A stretch of 64,000 bases of DNA from Haloglomus salinum. GTDB taxonomy: Archaea; Halobacteriota; Halobacteria; Halobacteriales; Haloarculaceae. Both the position numbers and the translations under genes were made by a program. Within the stretch, counting starts at the first letter, position 1, and each line of letters starts with the position of its first letter. The stretch spans positions 1,612,001-1,676,000 of the forward strand of contig NZ_CP101153.1 of NCBI RefSeq assembly GCF_024298825.1. The letters are read 5' to 3'. A model generated the notes under the pieces. It made no database searches, was not told the DNA's origin, and saw nothing but the letters and a program-made list of their open reading frames with translations. This document shows, piece after piece, positions 25,362-35,189 of the stretch.

Positions 25362-26975
25362 CTATCCCTTTCGCGGGCTCTCCAGTTCGATGTCCAGCTC
25401 CTCCAGCAACTCGGCGGCCTCCTCCCGTTTCTCCTGGTGCTCGTCGAGGAACTCGCGCATCAGCGTCGCGGCCTGCTCCTTGCAGTCACCGCAGAGCCGC
25501 TCGCCGCCGACGCACTCCTCGTACACCTCGGCGGCGAACTCGTCGTCGTCGCCGGCCAGCAGGTAGGCGTACAGTTCGTAGACGGGGCACTCGTCGGCCT
25601 CGCCGCCGAGTTCGCGCTGCTCCTCGGCGGTCTCGCGACCGCCTGTCGCGGCGGATTTCACCTTGTCGTACCCGTCCTCGGGGTCGTCGAGCAGCGAGAT
25701 GTGGCTCGCCGGGACCGACGAGGACATCTTCCCGCCCGTGAGCCCGGTCATGAAGCGGTGGTACACCGAGGAGGGTGGCTGGAAGCCGTAGCCGCCGTGG
25801 TCGACCTCCACCTCGCGTGCGAGGTCCTCGGCCGTCGCACGGTCCATGTCGAACGCGTCGACGTGGCCCTCGAAGACCCGCTTCTCGCCCTCGACGGCGT
25901 CGATGAGCGCCTCGAACGCCTCGTCGGTGGCGTTCCGGTCGAGGAAGCGCACGCGCGGGCGGAGCGGCTCCTTGCCCGCGGCGTCGAGGCTCTCGACGGC
26001 GCCGGCCCGGGCGTCGTTCGCGTCGGCGTGCTCGCGAAGCCAGTCGGCCGCGTCCTCGCAGCGCACGGGGTCGTCGTCCGCGCCGCGTTCGGCCTCCAGC
26101 GCCTCGTACGCCCGGGCGAGGAGGTCGCGCTCCTCGTCGTCGACCTCGAAGCTGGCGTACCCCTCGGTCACCTTGAAGAAGCGCATCCGCGCCGCGAGGT
26201 CCCGGGCCAGCCGGACGTGCGGGTCCTGGTCCGGGCCGACCGGGATGACGACCGGCCGGGGTTTCTCCAGTTGTGGGTAGAGGATGTCGGCCATCTGTGT
26301 GACCACGCTCTGCATGTACGACACCTCGGTCTCGCCGTCGAAGTCGTAGATGGCGCTCAACTCGGAGAAGTTCGCCTTCGTCCCGAGTTCGAACGCGAGG
26401 TCCTGCACCTCGCGGTTCGTCGACTGCCGGTAGAGTTCGCCCTCCTCGGGGTCGAAGCCGAGCGCGAGCAGCGAGAGCAGGTACGAGCGCGTGTGCTCGT
26501 CGATCTCGTTCCACGAGAGCCCGCGGGCGGCGTGGGCCTCGAGGTCCGCGATGAGGCCGAACGCGTCGGCGCCCTGCTCCTGATGCCAGATGATCTCGTC
26601 GAAGACCATCTTGTGGCCGATGTGCGGGTCGCCGGTGGGCATGAACCCCGAGAGGACGGCGGCGTCGGCGGGCTCGTCCGGGCCCGTGGTGTCGTTGCGC
26701 ATCGCGCGGGCCACGCGGCCGTAGTCGCGGTGGCCGAAGAGGACGCCCCGGCGCATCAGGTAGTGCGGCTCGGGGACCTCGGGGAGGACGTCGTCGAACT
26801 CCTCGATGCCGAACTCCTCGAACAGCTTGCGGTAGTCCCCGACGGTCGAGGAACCCCACGGGTCCAGCGCGACGTCGTCCGCTCCTGCTGCGCTCCCTCC
26901 ATCGGCGACCGGTGTCCCGGTGTCGGCCGCGGAGGGAGGCGTGTCGTCGCTCCCGTGAGTGTCGTCGTCGGTCAT
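25362..26975 (-). CDS. trpS: Tryptophan--tRNA ligase
   Basis: Class Ic aminoacyl-tRNA synthetase charging tRNA-Trp, 537 aa. The HIGH motif is intact (GDPHIGHKM, 118-121) after an acidic, poorly conserved N-terminus of about 40 residues, and the second signature KMSSS appears as GGKMSSSVPAS. The archaeal/eukaryal-type core carries VEVDHGGYGFQPPSSVYHRFMTGLTG. An insertion between the two (about 275-360, Asp/Ala/Arg-rich) is longer than in non-halophilic enzymes. It follows serA on the same strand after 153 bases, where a strong hairpin lies. Confidence 0.93.
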   Translation of the reverse strand: MTDDDTHGSDDTPPSAADTGTPVADGGSAAGADDVALDPWGSSTVGDYRKLFEEFGIEEFDDVLPEVPEPHYLMRRGVLFGHRDYGRVARAMRNDTTGPDEPADAAVLSGFMPTGDPHIGHKMVFDEIIWHQEQGADAFGLIADLEAHAARGLSWNEIDEHTRSYLLSLLALGFDPEEGELYRQSTNREVQDLAFELGTKANFSELSAIYDFDGETEVSYMQSVVTQMADILYPQLEKPRPVVIPVGPDQDPHVRLARDLAARMRFFKVTEGYASFEVDDEERDLLARAYEALEAERGADDDPVRCEDAADWLREHADANDARAGAVESLDAAGKEPLRPRVRFLDRNATDEAFEALIDAVEGEKRVFEGHVDAFDMDRATAEDLAREVEVDHGGYGFQPPSSVYHRFMTGLTGGKMSSSVPASHISLLDDPEDGYDKVKSAATGGRETAEEQRELGGEADECPVYELYAYLLAGDDDEFAAEVYEECVGGERLCGDCKEQAATLMREFLDEHQEKREEAAELLEELDIELESPRKG

Positions 26976-27081
26976 CCGTACAGGTCGGGCGAGGGCGTGT
27001 CACCGCAAAAAGCGTTCGTTCGGGTGGGGCGGGCTGGCACGATGCTCCAGCCGCTTGTTCTACAGGCAGAGCAGGTCGAGT

Positions 27082-27104
27082 GCCTCGGGGCTTGCCCCCG
27101 AGGC
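27082..27104 (-). terminator. Hairpin between serA and trpS, terminator or leader structure
   Basis: GCCTCGGGG and CCCCGAGGC form a perfect 9-bp stem around a 5-base loop CTTGC, 25 bases after the serA stop and about 106 bases before the trpS start. There is no U-tract, so it may be a dispersed repeat or an RNA-stabilising structure. Confidence 0.4.
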
Positions 27105-27128
27105 GGCTCACACCAATGTGTCTCGTCC

Positions 27129-28712
27129 CTACTCGTCTGCCAGCGAGATGTAGCGCGTCTCGATGACGCGCTCGTCGGATTCCAGCTCCTCGCGGGCCTC
27201 GTCGGGGACCTCCTGGTCGACGTTGTAGACGGTCATCGCCTCGCCGCCGATGGTCTGGCGGGCGTTGTACATGCCGGCGATGTTGATGTCGTACTCGCCC
27301 ATGACCGAGCCGATGAGCCCGATGACGCCGGGTTCGTCCGTGTTGCGCGAGACGATCATCCGGCCGCCGGGGATGGCGTCGACGCGGAAGCCGTCGATGC
27401 GGACGATGCGCGGGTCGTCGCCCGCGAACAGCGTCCCGCAGACGGAGACGGACTCCTCTTCGTTGTGGACCGTCACGGTCACCAGCGAGGTGAAGTCCTC
27501 GGCCTGGGAGTGTTTCGTCTCGGTCACCTCGATGCCGCGCTCCTCGGCGATATCACGCGCGTTGACGGCGTTGACCTGTGACTCGATGGGGAGGAAGACG
27601 CCCTTCAGCGCCGACGCGGTGACGAGCTCCACGTCCTCCTCGGCGATGTCGCCGGCGTACTCCACCTCGATCTCGTTGACGTGGCCGTCGAACAGCTGGA
27701 CGGCGATGCGGCCGGCGGTCTCGGCCAGTTCGATGTACGGCTTGACCCGCGGGAACGCGGCGGCGTCCATCGAGGGCGCGTTGAGCGCGTTCATCACGGG
27801 CTCGCCGAGGAAGGCGGCGAGCACCTGCTCGGCGGTCGAGGTGGCGACGTTCTCCTGGGCGGCCTCGGTCGAGGCGCCGAGGTGTGGCGTCACGATGATA
27901 TCGTCGACGTCGAGCAGCGGGGAGTCGTCGGGGAGCGGCTCCTCGGCGAAGACGTCGATGGCAGCGCCCGCGAGGACCCCGTCCTCGACGGCCTCGGCGA
28001 GTGCGGGCTCGTCGATGATGCCGCCGCGGGCGCAGTTGACGACGTAGCCGCCCTCCAGCTGCGCGAGCTCGTCCTCGCCGATCATATCCTCCGTCTCCGG
28101 CGTGAGCGGCGTGTGGATGGTGAGGAAGTCCGCGCGCTCGAGGGTCTCGTCGAGGTCCGCGAGCTCGGCGCCGAGCTGGTCGGCACGCTCCTCGCCGATG
28201 TAGGGGTCGTAGGCGACCAGGTCCATGCCCAGTCCGCCCAGCCGCTTCGCGACCTCCTGCCCGACGCGGCCGAGGCCGACGACGCCGAGGGTCTTGTCGC
28301 GCAGTTCCGTGCCGAGGAACTCGCCTTTCGCCCACTCGCCCCCGCGCAGGCGGGTGTGGGCCTGCGGGATGGAGCGCGCGGTGGCGAACGCCATCGCGAC
28401 CGTGTGCTCGGCGGCGGCGCGGACGTTGCCCTCCGGCGCGTTCGCGACGATGACGCCGTGCTCGGTGGCGGCGTCGATGTCGATGTTGTCGACGCCGATG
28501 CCGGCACGCCCGACGATCTGCAGTTCCGGTGCCGCGGCGAGGAGGTCGGCCGTGACCTCGGTGCCCGAGCGCACGATGAGCGCATGGGCGTCCGCGACGG
28601 CCGCCCTGAGTTCGTCGCCCTCCGCCTCGTATTCGGTGACGACCTCGTGGCCGGCTTCCCGGAGCCGATCCAGTCCCGCGTCCGCGATGGGGTCCGTGAC
28701 GAGTACCTTCAT
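27129..28712 (-). CDS. serA: D-3-phosphoglycerate dehydrogenase
   Basis: First enzyme of serine synthesis, oxidising 3-phosphoglycerate to 3-phosphohydroxypyruvate with NAD. At 527 aa it is the long (type I) form. The substrate-binding domain MKVLVTDPIADAGLDRLREAG and the NAD domain GVVGLGRVGQEVAKRL carry the catalytic Arg (VNCARGGIIDE) and His (VTPHLGASTEAAQ). An intervening ASB domain (about 315-445) and a C-terminal ACT domain (RMIVSRNTDEPGVIGLIGSVM) indicate serine feedback. The ATG at 28712 gives the conserved start. Confidence 0.94.
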   Translation of the reverse strand: MKVLVTDPIADAGLDRLREAGHEVVTEYEAEGDELRAAVADAHALIVRSGTEVTADLLAAAPELQIVGRAGIGVDNIDIDAATEHGVIVANAPEGNVRAAAEHTVAMAFATARSIPQAHTRLRGGEWAKGEFLGTELRDKTLGVVGLGRVGQEVAKRLGGLGMDLVAYDPYIGEERADQLGAELADLDETLERADFLTIHTPLTPETEDMIGEDELAQLEGGYVVNCARGGIIDEPALAEAVEDGVLAGAAIDVFAEEPLPDDSPLLDVDDIIVTPHLGASTEAAQENVATSTAEQVLAAFLGEPVMNALNAPSMDAAAFPRVKPYIELAETAGRIAVQLFDGHVNEIEVEYAGDIAEEDVELVTASALKGVFLPIESQVNAVNARDIAEERGIEVTETKHSQAEDFTSLVTVTVHNEEESVSVCGTLFAGDDPRIVRIDGFRVDAIPGGRMIVSRNTDEPGVIGLIGSVMGEYDINIAGMYNARQTIGGEAMTVYNVDQEVPDEAREELESDERVIETRYISLADE

Positions 28713-28734
28713 GCGCGGACGGTCCGTTGCGTGG

Positions 28735-28742
28735 CGGTAAAC
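28735..28742 (-). promoter_or_regulatory. Candidate TATA box of serA
   Basis: GGTTTACC on the minus strand lies about 27 bases before the ATG at 28712, consistent with a leaderless transcript. Confidence 0.4.
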
Positions 28743-28832
28743 CCTTCCGTTCCCGGTCCGTCTCGCCAGCATCGCCCGGACGTTGGCACGGACCAACCGA
28801 CGCGGCTTCGGATGGTCGGATTCCGCCCGGCG

Positions 28833-29585
28833 CTACCGCCCGATCGTTCCCTGCTTCGTGATCGGGGCGTCGGGGTCTATCTGGAACGCGACCACGAGCG
28901 AATCCGCCGTGGCGGTGAGCGCGAGGTCGCGGTCGTCGACGAGGAGGCCACTTTCGGCCTCCTCGAACCGGGTTCCGGCGGTCTCGACCGCTCCCTCGAA
29001 CACGTAGAAGTACGTGTCGTATCCGTTTCGCGACGGGAGCCTGCCGATGGCGCCCTCGTCGAGCCGGATATCGTAGAGATGGACGTCGTTGCGTACGAAC
29101 ACCGGCGCGTCGGCGCCCTCGGGACCGAAGAGATGGCGCCATTCGTTGGCGATGGAGTCGGGGATGGGTTCGTGCTGGATGTCCGGCTGGAGGTCGAGGC
29201 TGCGCGGGCGAACGAATATCTGCAGCATCCGCAGCGGCGGGTCGTCCGCGAGCGTGCGCTCCTCGTGCCAGAACCCCCGTCCCGCGTTCATCACCAGCAG
29301 GTGGTCCGGGTCGGTGACCAGGTCGTTCTCCTGCCGGTCCCCGTGTCGCATCACGCCGGCCGGGACCCACGAGACGATCTCCTCGTTCCGATGCTGGTGC
29401 ATCGAGATGAGCGTGTCCGGGTCCATGAACGACTCCACGACGGCGGCGAGCGGACCGTAGCCGTGGTCATCGTGGGTCGGATGGTTCCGTCCCGGGAAGT
29501 TCAGATGGATCCTGAACTGCCCCTGATTCTGTGAGACCGACGTTTGCGGTGCTTTGTAGAGTTCGGTCCGGGAGTCCGCGTTCAC
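28833..29585 (-). CDS. Pirin family protein
   Basis: A 250-aa bicupin of the pirin/YhhW family. The N-terminal cupin has the metal-binding cluster MHQHRNEEIVSWV, then RHGDR and GRGFWHEE. The second cupin (about 165-245) is degenerate. Some family members dioxygenate quercetin or bind transcription factors; the function here is open. The start MNADSRTELYKAP is followed by HLNFPGRNHPTHDDHG, a usual pirin opening. It is divergent from the PINA gene. Confidence 0.82.
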   Translation of the reverse strand: MNADSRTELYKAPQTSVSQNQGQFRIHLNFPGRNHPTHDDHGYGPLAAVVESFMDPDTLISMHQHRNEEIVSWVPAGVMRHGDRQENDLVTDPDHLLVMNAGRGFWHEERTLADDPPLRMLQIFVRPRSLDLQPDIQHEPIPDSIANEWRHLFGPEGADAPVFVRNDVHLYDIRLDEGAIGRLPSRNGYDTYFYVFEGAVETAGTRFEEAESGLLVDDRDLALTATADSLVVAFQIDPDAPITKQGTIGR

Positions 29586-29728
29586 GATACGCCCGGCTAC
29601 GCCCTGGAGCCTCCTTAGCTACCCGACGACACCACGGCAACCAGGTGACATCGGTAGCAGGTCCGGAGCGCCCGCTTGATGTCTCCGCCCGGTCCATCGA
29701 TACCCTCGCCCCGCGGTTATCCCGGTAC

Positions 29729-29735
29729 CTTATAC
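29729..29735 (+). promoter_or_regulatory. TATA box of the PINA ATPase gene
   Basis: CTTATAC centred about 27 bases before the ATG at 29759; leaderless initiation predicted. Confidence 0.55.
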
Positions 29736-29758
29736 ACGACAGCATCCAACTCCCGTGC

Positions 29759-31636
29759 ATGAACGTCGTCCCGGACACGAGCGCGGTCATCGACGGCCGT
29801 GTGTCCGAGTTCCACGAACGGGGCGAACCCGTCGAGACGGTGTACGTCCCCGAGGCGGTTGTCTCCGAGCTGGAGTCCCAGGCCAACGCCGGGCACGACA
29901 CCGGCTGGGAGGGGCTGGAGGAGCTCCAGCGCCTCACCGACCTCGCCGACGCCGGCGAGCTGACGGTCGAGTACGTCGGCGACCGGCCCACGAGCGACGA
30001 GATCGGCGGCGCCCACGAGGGCGACATCGACGCGGTCATCCGCGACATCGCACAGGAGTACGACGCCACGCTCCTGACCAGCGACGCGGTCCAGGCCGAG
30101 GTCGCCCGGGCGAAGGGCATCGCCGTCGAGTACGTCGAGGCCGAGACCCGCGACACCGGGTCGCTGGCCATCGAGGAGTTCTTCGACGAGACCACGATGA
30201 GCGTCCACCTGAAGACGGGGGTGGCGCCGATGGCCAAGCGGGGCGAGATCGGCGAGATGCACTACCAGGAGATCCGCGACGACCCCTCCACGGAGGCGGA
30301 CATGAAGGAGTGGGCCACCGACATCCTCGCCTCGGCGCGCCAGTCCAGCGAGGGGTTCATCGAGCTCTCCGAGCCCGGAATGGACATCGTCCAGTTCCGG
30401 GACATGCGCATCGCCGTCGCGAAACCCCCCTTCAGCGACGGCATCGAGATCACCGTCGTCCGCCCCATCGTGAAGACGGAACTCGACGACTACAAGATGG
30501 CCGACGAGCTCCGGGACCGGCTGAGCGAGCGCCAGCGCGGGGTCCTCATCAGCGGGGCCCCGGGGGCGGGCAAGTCCACGTTCGCCCAGGCCGTCGCCGA
30601 GTTCCTCGCGAACTCGGACTACGCGGTCAAGACGATGGAGAAGCCACGGGACCTCCAGGTCGGGCCGAACATCACACAGTACACGGAACTCGACGGCTCG
30701 ATGGAGAAGACCGCCGACTCCCTGCTGATGGTCCGGCCGGACTACACCATCTACGACGAGGTCCGCAAGACCTCCGACTTCTCCGTCTTCGCGGACATGC
30801 GCCTCGCGGGGGTGGGGATGATCGGCGTCGTCCACGCGACCCGCGCCATCGACGCCCTCCAGCGCCTCGTCGGCCGTGTCGAACTCGGGATGATTCCGCA
30901 GGTCGTCGACACCGTCGTCTACATCGAGGACGGCAGCGTCCACACCGTCTACGACGTCCACACGGAGGTGAAGGTCCCCCACGGTCTGATGGAGGAGGAC
31001 CTCACGCGCCCGGTCGTCGTCATCAGCGACTTCGAGACCGGCGAACCCGCCTACGAGATCTACACGTTCAACAACCAGGTCGTCACGGTCCCGCTGGAGG
31101 AGGGCGAGGACGGGAGCGACACGGGCGTCAACCGCATCGCGAAACAGGAGATCGAGCGCGAGGTCAAATCCGTCGCGCGCGACCGCGTCGACGTCGACAT
31201 CACGGGCCAGAACTCCGCCCGCGTCTACGTCTCCGAGAACGACATCTCCACGGTCATCGGGAAGGGCGGCGGCCGCATCTCCGACATCGAGAACCGACTG
31301 GGCATCGAGATCGACGTGCGCACGCACGACGAGCGCCCGGACGGTGCGCGCCATGCGGGCGGGTCGGGCGGTGGTAACTCCGGTGGGAGTTCCGGTGGTG
31401 GCGCGGCGGGCGGCTCCGGCGAGATCGTCACGCCGGAGGTCACCTCCCGGCACGTCATCGTCCCGGCAGAGGGCTACCAGGGCGAGACCGTCGAGGTACA
31501 GGCCGGTGGCGAGTACCTGTTCACGGCGACCGTCTCGCGCGGCGGCGAGATCCAGGTCTCGCGGGGCTCGGCCATCGCCGAGGAGCTGGAGCAGGCCATC
31601 GACCGCGGCAAGCAGATCACGCTCGCGCCGCAGTAG
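29759..31636 (+). CDS. PINA-type PIN/ATPase/KH protein
   Basis: 625 aa. An N-terminal PIN nuclease-like domain (VVPDTSAVIDGRVSEF with the acid cluster, then TSDAVQAEVA) is followed by a VirB11/PilT-like secretion-ATPase core. That core has Walker A GAPGAGKST (266-274) and the motifs YDEVRKTSDF and GVVHATRAIDALQRL. A KH domain with GKGGGRISDIE (near 501-511) comes next, then a Gly/Ser-rich linker and a C-terminal beta domain ending TLAPQ. This is the widely conserved archaeal PINA architecture, for which hexameric ATPase and Holliday-junction activities have been reported in Sulfolobus. The ATG at 29759 has a TATA box in the leaderless position. A helicase gene follows after 96 bases, fitting a nucleic-acid processing role. 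Confidence 0.88.
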   Translation: MNVVPDTSAVIDGRVSEFHERGEPVETVYVPEAVVSELESQANAGHDTGWEGLEELQRLTDLADAGELTVEYVGDRPTSDEIGGAHEGDIDAVIRDIAQEYDATLLTSDAVQAEVARAKGIAVEYVEAETRDTGSLAIEEFFDETTMSVHLKTGVAPMAKRGEIGEMHYQEIRDDPSTEADMKEWATDILASARQSSEGFIELSEPGMDIVQFRDMRIAVAKPPFSDGIEITVVRPIVKTELDDYKMADELRDRLSERQRGVLISGAPGAGKSTFAQAVAEFLANSDYAVKTMEKPRDLQVGPNITQYTELDGSMEKTADSLLMVRPDYTIYDEVRKTSDFSVFADMRLAGVGMIGVVHATRAIDALQRLVGRVELGMIPQVVDTVVYIEDGSVHTVYDVHTEVKVPHGLMEEDLTRPVVVISDFETGEPAYEIYTFNNQVVTVPLEEGEDGSDTGVNRIAKQEIEREVKSVARDRVDVDITGQNSARVYVSENDISTVIGKGGGRISDIENRLGIEIDVRTHDERPDGARHAGGSGGGNSGGSSGGGAAGGSGEIVTPEVTSRHVIVPAEGYQGETVEVQAGGEYLFTATVSRGGEIQVSRGSAIAEELEQAIDRGKQITLAPQ

Positions 31637-31732
31637 GCCGGCGCCGTGCCGCATAGGAAACCCCTTTGTCCGACGCCCCCTGCGGTCAGGTAACCCGCCG
31701 GCGGCGGCGATTCCGCCGCGGCATTCCACATC

Positions 31733-34120
31733 ATGCGCGTAGACGAGGCCGTCCCCGAGTTCGCCGACGCGTTCCCGTTCGAGGCGTTCAACCGGATGCA
31801 GACGGAGGCCCTGCCCGCGGTCCTCGACTCGGGCGAGAACGTGGTCGTGAGCGCGCCCACCGCCTCCGGGAAGACGGCGCTGGCCGAACTCGCCATCTGC
31901 CGGGCGCTCCGGAACGACGGCACCGCCCTCTTCCTCGCGCCGCTGCGCGCGCTCACCAACGAGAAGGAGTCCGAGTGGGAGCGCTTCGAGGAGCTGGGCT
32001 ACTCGGTGTACGTCGTCACGGGCGAGCGCGACCTGAATCCCCGCCGCGCCGAGCGCGCGGACGTGCTCGTGATGACGCCGGAGAAGGCCGACTCCGCGAC
32101 ACGCAAGCACGACACCGCGCGCCACGCGTTCATCACGGACGTCGACTGCTGCATCATCGACGAGGTCCACCTGCTCGACTCGGACAAGCGTGGCTCCGTG
32201 CTGGAGGTGACGGTCTCGCGGCTGCGCCGGCTCTGTGACCCGCGCGTGGTCGCGCTCTCGGCCACGATGCCCAACATCGAGGACGTGGCCGGCTGGCTCG
32301 ACGCGCCCGAGGAGTGCACGTTCACCTTCGGCGAGGACTACCGCCCGGTCCCGCTGCACGCGGGCGTGGAGACGTACTCGCACGGTGAGAACCCGTTCCA
32401 GGACAAGTACCGCCGCCTGTTCCGGGCCCTAGACCTCGCACAACCCCACATCGAGGACGAGGGGCAGGCGCTCGTCTTCGTCTCCAGCCGGCAGGACACC
32501 GTCCGCGCCGCGGAGAAGGCCCGCGACGTGGTCGCCGAGCGCGACATCGCGATGGGCGCCCGCGGCGACTACGACATGCACACCGAGGCCCAGGACCTGG
32601 ACAACGACACCCTCCGACAGAGCGTCGTCGATGGCGTCGCCTTCCACCATGCCGGGCTCTCGCGCTCGGACAAGGACCGCGTCGAGGAGTGGTTCCGCGA
32701 CGGCACGGTCCAGCTCCTCTTCTCGACCTCGACACTCGCGTGGGGCGTGAACCTGCCCGCGCGCTGTGTCGTCATCCGGGACACGAAGTACCACGACCCG
32801 CTCGAGGGGGAGGTCGACATGAGTCCGCTCGACGTGCTCCAGATGCTCGGGCGCGCCGGGCGGCCGGGCTACGACGACGCCGGCTACGCCTACGTGGTCT
32901 GTGACGGGTCGGACGCCGACAAGTACCGCACCCTGCTTCGCGAGGGCAAGGAGATAGAGTCCCGCCTCGCAGAGGACCTCGACGCCCACCTGAACGCGGA
33001 GGTCGCACTCGGCTACGTCCGCGAGATGGACGACGTGATGGAGTGGCTGGAGACCACCTTCTACTACGTCCGGGCCCAGGCCGCCCCCGACGGCGCCAGC
33101 GACGGCTCGACGGACTACCCGTTCGGGGGGAACCTCCGGACCCGCGCCCGGGAGACGCTCGACGCGCTCGTCGACGACGGGTTCGTCGAGGAGGACGGCC
33201 TCCGCTTGCGGCCGACCGCACTGGGCCGCCTGGCCTCGAAGTTCTACATGCGCCTCGACACCGCCCGCGAGTTCGCCGACCTGACCGAACTCGCCGCGGA
33301 GCGCCCCGTCGACGAGGCCGACGTGCTGCGGACGGTCGCAGCCGCCGCCGAGTTCGACTCCGTCAGCGCCCGCAAGAGCGAGCGCGACGCCGTCGAGTCC
33401 GTTCTCGGGATGTCGTTCGCCACCGACGCCGAGGGCGAGGACCTCGAACCCGGGCATCGGAAGGTGCTGGCCATCTGCCGGTCGGCGATGCGGGGGTCCA
33501 CCCCGGCCGAACTCCAGAGCGACGCGTGGGTCATCAAGCAGAACGTCCTGCGCCTGCTCGCGGCCCTGCACGCGTTCGCCCGCGAGTTCGCGCCCGCCCG
33601 CACCGCGAACCTCGTCCGCCGGGTCGAGGCCCGCGTCGAGACCGGTATCTCCGCCGACGCCGTCGGCCTCACCGCCGTCGAGGGGGTGGCCCGGGGTCGG
33701 GCGCAGAAACTCGCCGCAGAGGGTCTGACGACGCCTTCCGACATCGTCGCCGCCGGGGTCGATGGGCTCGTCGACGCGGGCCTCTCGGAGGGCGTCGCCG
33801 AGCGCGTCCTGCGGAACGCCCGCGACCTCCCGGTCGTCGAGATCGAGTGGGGTGCGTTCCCCGACAGCATCGCACTGGGCGAGCGGGCGATGTGCCCGGT
33901 CACGGTGCGCTCGGCCGCGGGCAGCGCCCGCGCGGGGGTCCGCGTGACGGTCAACGGCCGCGAGATGTCGAGCGGCGAGAGCCATCTCGGCGAGACGGAG
34001 ACGACGGTCGGTGTCTTCGGCACGGACCAGGCCGACGAGTTGACCTACCGGGTCGAGGTGACGTTCCCGGACCTGCCGCTCGCGCCCGTCTCCGAGAGCC
34101 GGACCGTGCGGGTGGAGTAG
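31733..34120 (+). CDS. Ski2-like DEAD/DEAH-box helicase
   Basis: 795-aa superfamily 2 helicase of the Ski2/Brr2/Hel308 group. Motif I is APTASGKT (41-48), motif II IIDEVHLL (DEVH, 143-146), motif III LSATMP, and the second RecA domain has VFVSSRQDT, HHAGLSRSDKDRVE, STSTLAWGVNLPA and QMLGRAGRPG. A winged helix and a Sec63-like helical region follow, including a helix-hairpin-helix-like AVGLTAVEGVARGRAQKLAAEG. A C-terminal immunoglobulin-like domain (about 700-795) ends the chain, a combination seen in Ski2-type Brr2 relatives and less typical of Hel308. The role is probably RNA or replication-fork remodelling. It sits downstream of the PINA gene. Confidence 0.85.
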   Translation: MRVDEAVPEFADAFPFEAFNRMQTEALPAVLDSGENVVVSAPTASGKTALAELAICRALRNDGTALFLAPLRALTNEKESEWERFEELGYSVYVVTGERDLNPRRAERADVLVMTPEKADSATRKHDTARHAFITDVDCCIIDEVHLLDSDKRGSVLEVTVSRLRRLCDPRVVALSATMPNIEDVAGWLDAPEECTFTFGEDYRPVPLHAGVETYSHGENPFQDKYRRLFRALDLAQPHIEDEGQALVFVSSRQDTVRAAEKARDVVAERDIAMGARGDYDMHTEAQDLDNDTLRQSVVDGVAFHHAGLSRSDKDRVEEWFRDGTVQLLFSTSTLAWGVNLPARCVVIRDTKYHDPLEGEVDMSPLDVLQMLGRAGRPGYDDAGYAYVVCDGSDADKYRTLLREGKEIESRLAEDLDAHLNAEVALGYVREMDDVMEWLETTFYYVRAQAAPDGASDGSTDYPFGGNLRTRARETLDALVDDGFVEEDGLRLRPTALGRLASKFYMRLDTAREFADLTELAAERPVDEADVLRTVAAAAEFDSVSARKSERDAVESVLGMSFATDAEGEDLEPGHRKVLAICRSAMRGSTPAELQSDAWVIKQNVLRLLAALHAFAREFAPARTANLVRRVEARVETGISADAVGLTAVEGVARGRAQKLAAEGLTTPSDIVAAGVDGLVDAGLSEGVAERVLRNARDLPVVEIEWGAFPDSIALGERAMCPVTVRSAAGSARAGVRVTVNGREMSSGESHLGETETTVGVFGTDQADELTYRVEVTFPDLPLAPVSESRTVRVE

Positions 34121-34256
34121 CGCCGGTCGGGAGCGGGGTTGCTCGCCCGGCCGATCCCGCCGACGGGATGCACGACCCAGCTGCTGGCCGGGCCCGTTGC
34201 TATCACGGCCCAGCCGCGAAGATTTATCCCCGGAGCCGACCCACCAGAACCCAGTA

Positions 34257-35075
34257 ATGGGATTCTTCAGCAGACTCAAGACCGGCTGGGCACTGTCGAT
34301 GGACAGCCTCGACGTCCTCCGCGACGAGCCGAGCCTCACGGTGTTCCCCGCCATCTCGGGCATCGCGGGCGCCATCTATCTCGCCCTGATTCTGGGCGGT
34401 GCGGTGTTCCTCGTCGGCCCGAACCCCGGCCCCACGCTGTACGCCGCGCTGTTCGTCGTCTACCTCGGCACCTCGTTCATCGCGGCGTTCTTCTCGGCCG
34501 CGCTGATGTACAACGCCCGCGAGGTGTTCCACGGGCGTGACCCCACGCTGAACGAGGGGCTCGCGGCCGCGTGGCGCAACAGACGCCCGCTGTTCGCGTG
34601 GGCGGTCATCTCGGCCGTCGTCGGGACGGTCCTCCAGCTGCTGGAGAGTACGGACAACCCGCTGGCCGAACTCGCCTCGTTCGTCTTCAGCGTGGCGTGG
34701 GGTATCCTGACGTACTTCGTCGTCCCCGTCATCGTCTTCGAGGAGGTCTCGGTCCGGGAGATGTTCGAGCGCTCCGGGCAGACGTTCAAGGAGACCTGGG
34801 GTGAGACCGCGGGCGCCAGCTTCGGCGTCGGCATCATCACCGTCCTGTTCACGCTCGCGGGGCTGGCGGTCGCCGCACTCGCGTTCTTCGTGCTCGGCGG
34901 CACCGGGCTGGGCCTCGTCGGCGCCATCGCCATCGGCGTGCTCGTCATCCTGCTGGCCTACCTGGGCGGCACGACGCTGGGCGCAGTCGCGAAGACCGCC
35001 CTCTACGTCTACGCCACGGAGGGCGAGCGCCCCCAGCAGTTCGAGAACGTCGACTTCCGGTCGGCCGGGCGGTAA
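34257..35075 (+). CDS. Polytopic membrane protein, DUF6159-like
   Basis: 272 aa with about six hydrophobic helices: VFPAISGIAGAIYLALILGG, YAALFVVYLGTSFIAAFFSAAL, FAWAVISAVVGTVLQLLE, ELASFVFSVAWGILTYFVVPVIVFE, a Gly/Ala pair near 195-245 and a terminal segment. The amphipathic N-terminus MGFFSRLKTGWALSMDSLDVLR and the motif VFEEVSVREMFERSGQTFKETWGE are typical of a widespread haloarchaeal family of unknown role. GATTTATC about 30 bases before the ATG is a likely TATA element. Confidence 0.72.
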   Translation: MGFFSRLKTGWALSMDSLDVLRDEPSLTVFPAISGIAGAIYLALILGGAVFLVGPNPGPTLYAALFVVYLGTSFIAAFFSAALMYNAREVFHGRDPTLNEGLAAAWRNRRPLFAWAVISAVVGTVLQLLESTDNPLAELASFVFSVAWGILTYFVVPVIVFEEVSVREMFERSGQTFKETWGETAGASFGVGIITVLFTLAGLAVAALAFFVLGGTGLGLVGAIAIGVLVILLAYLGGTTLGAVAKTALYVYATEGERPQQFENVDFRSAGR

Positions 35076-35189
35076 GCCGGCCCCGGAACCACCGGCGCCG
35101 GCCGCGGTAGCACCCGATATCGAAGTGTTCAACCCACTCCCCCGACCAGCACGGGCAACCATGCCACAGCACGAACGGCGGTGGTCCGC

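Noticed and set aside
29717-32383. Open frame of 888 codons antisense to the PINA and helicase genes
   Set aside because: It spans two well-supported genes and the spacer between them, and has no domain; it is an artefact of the GC-rich codon pattern.
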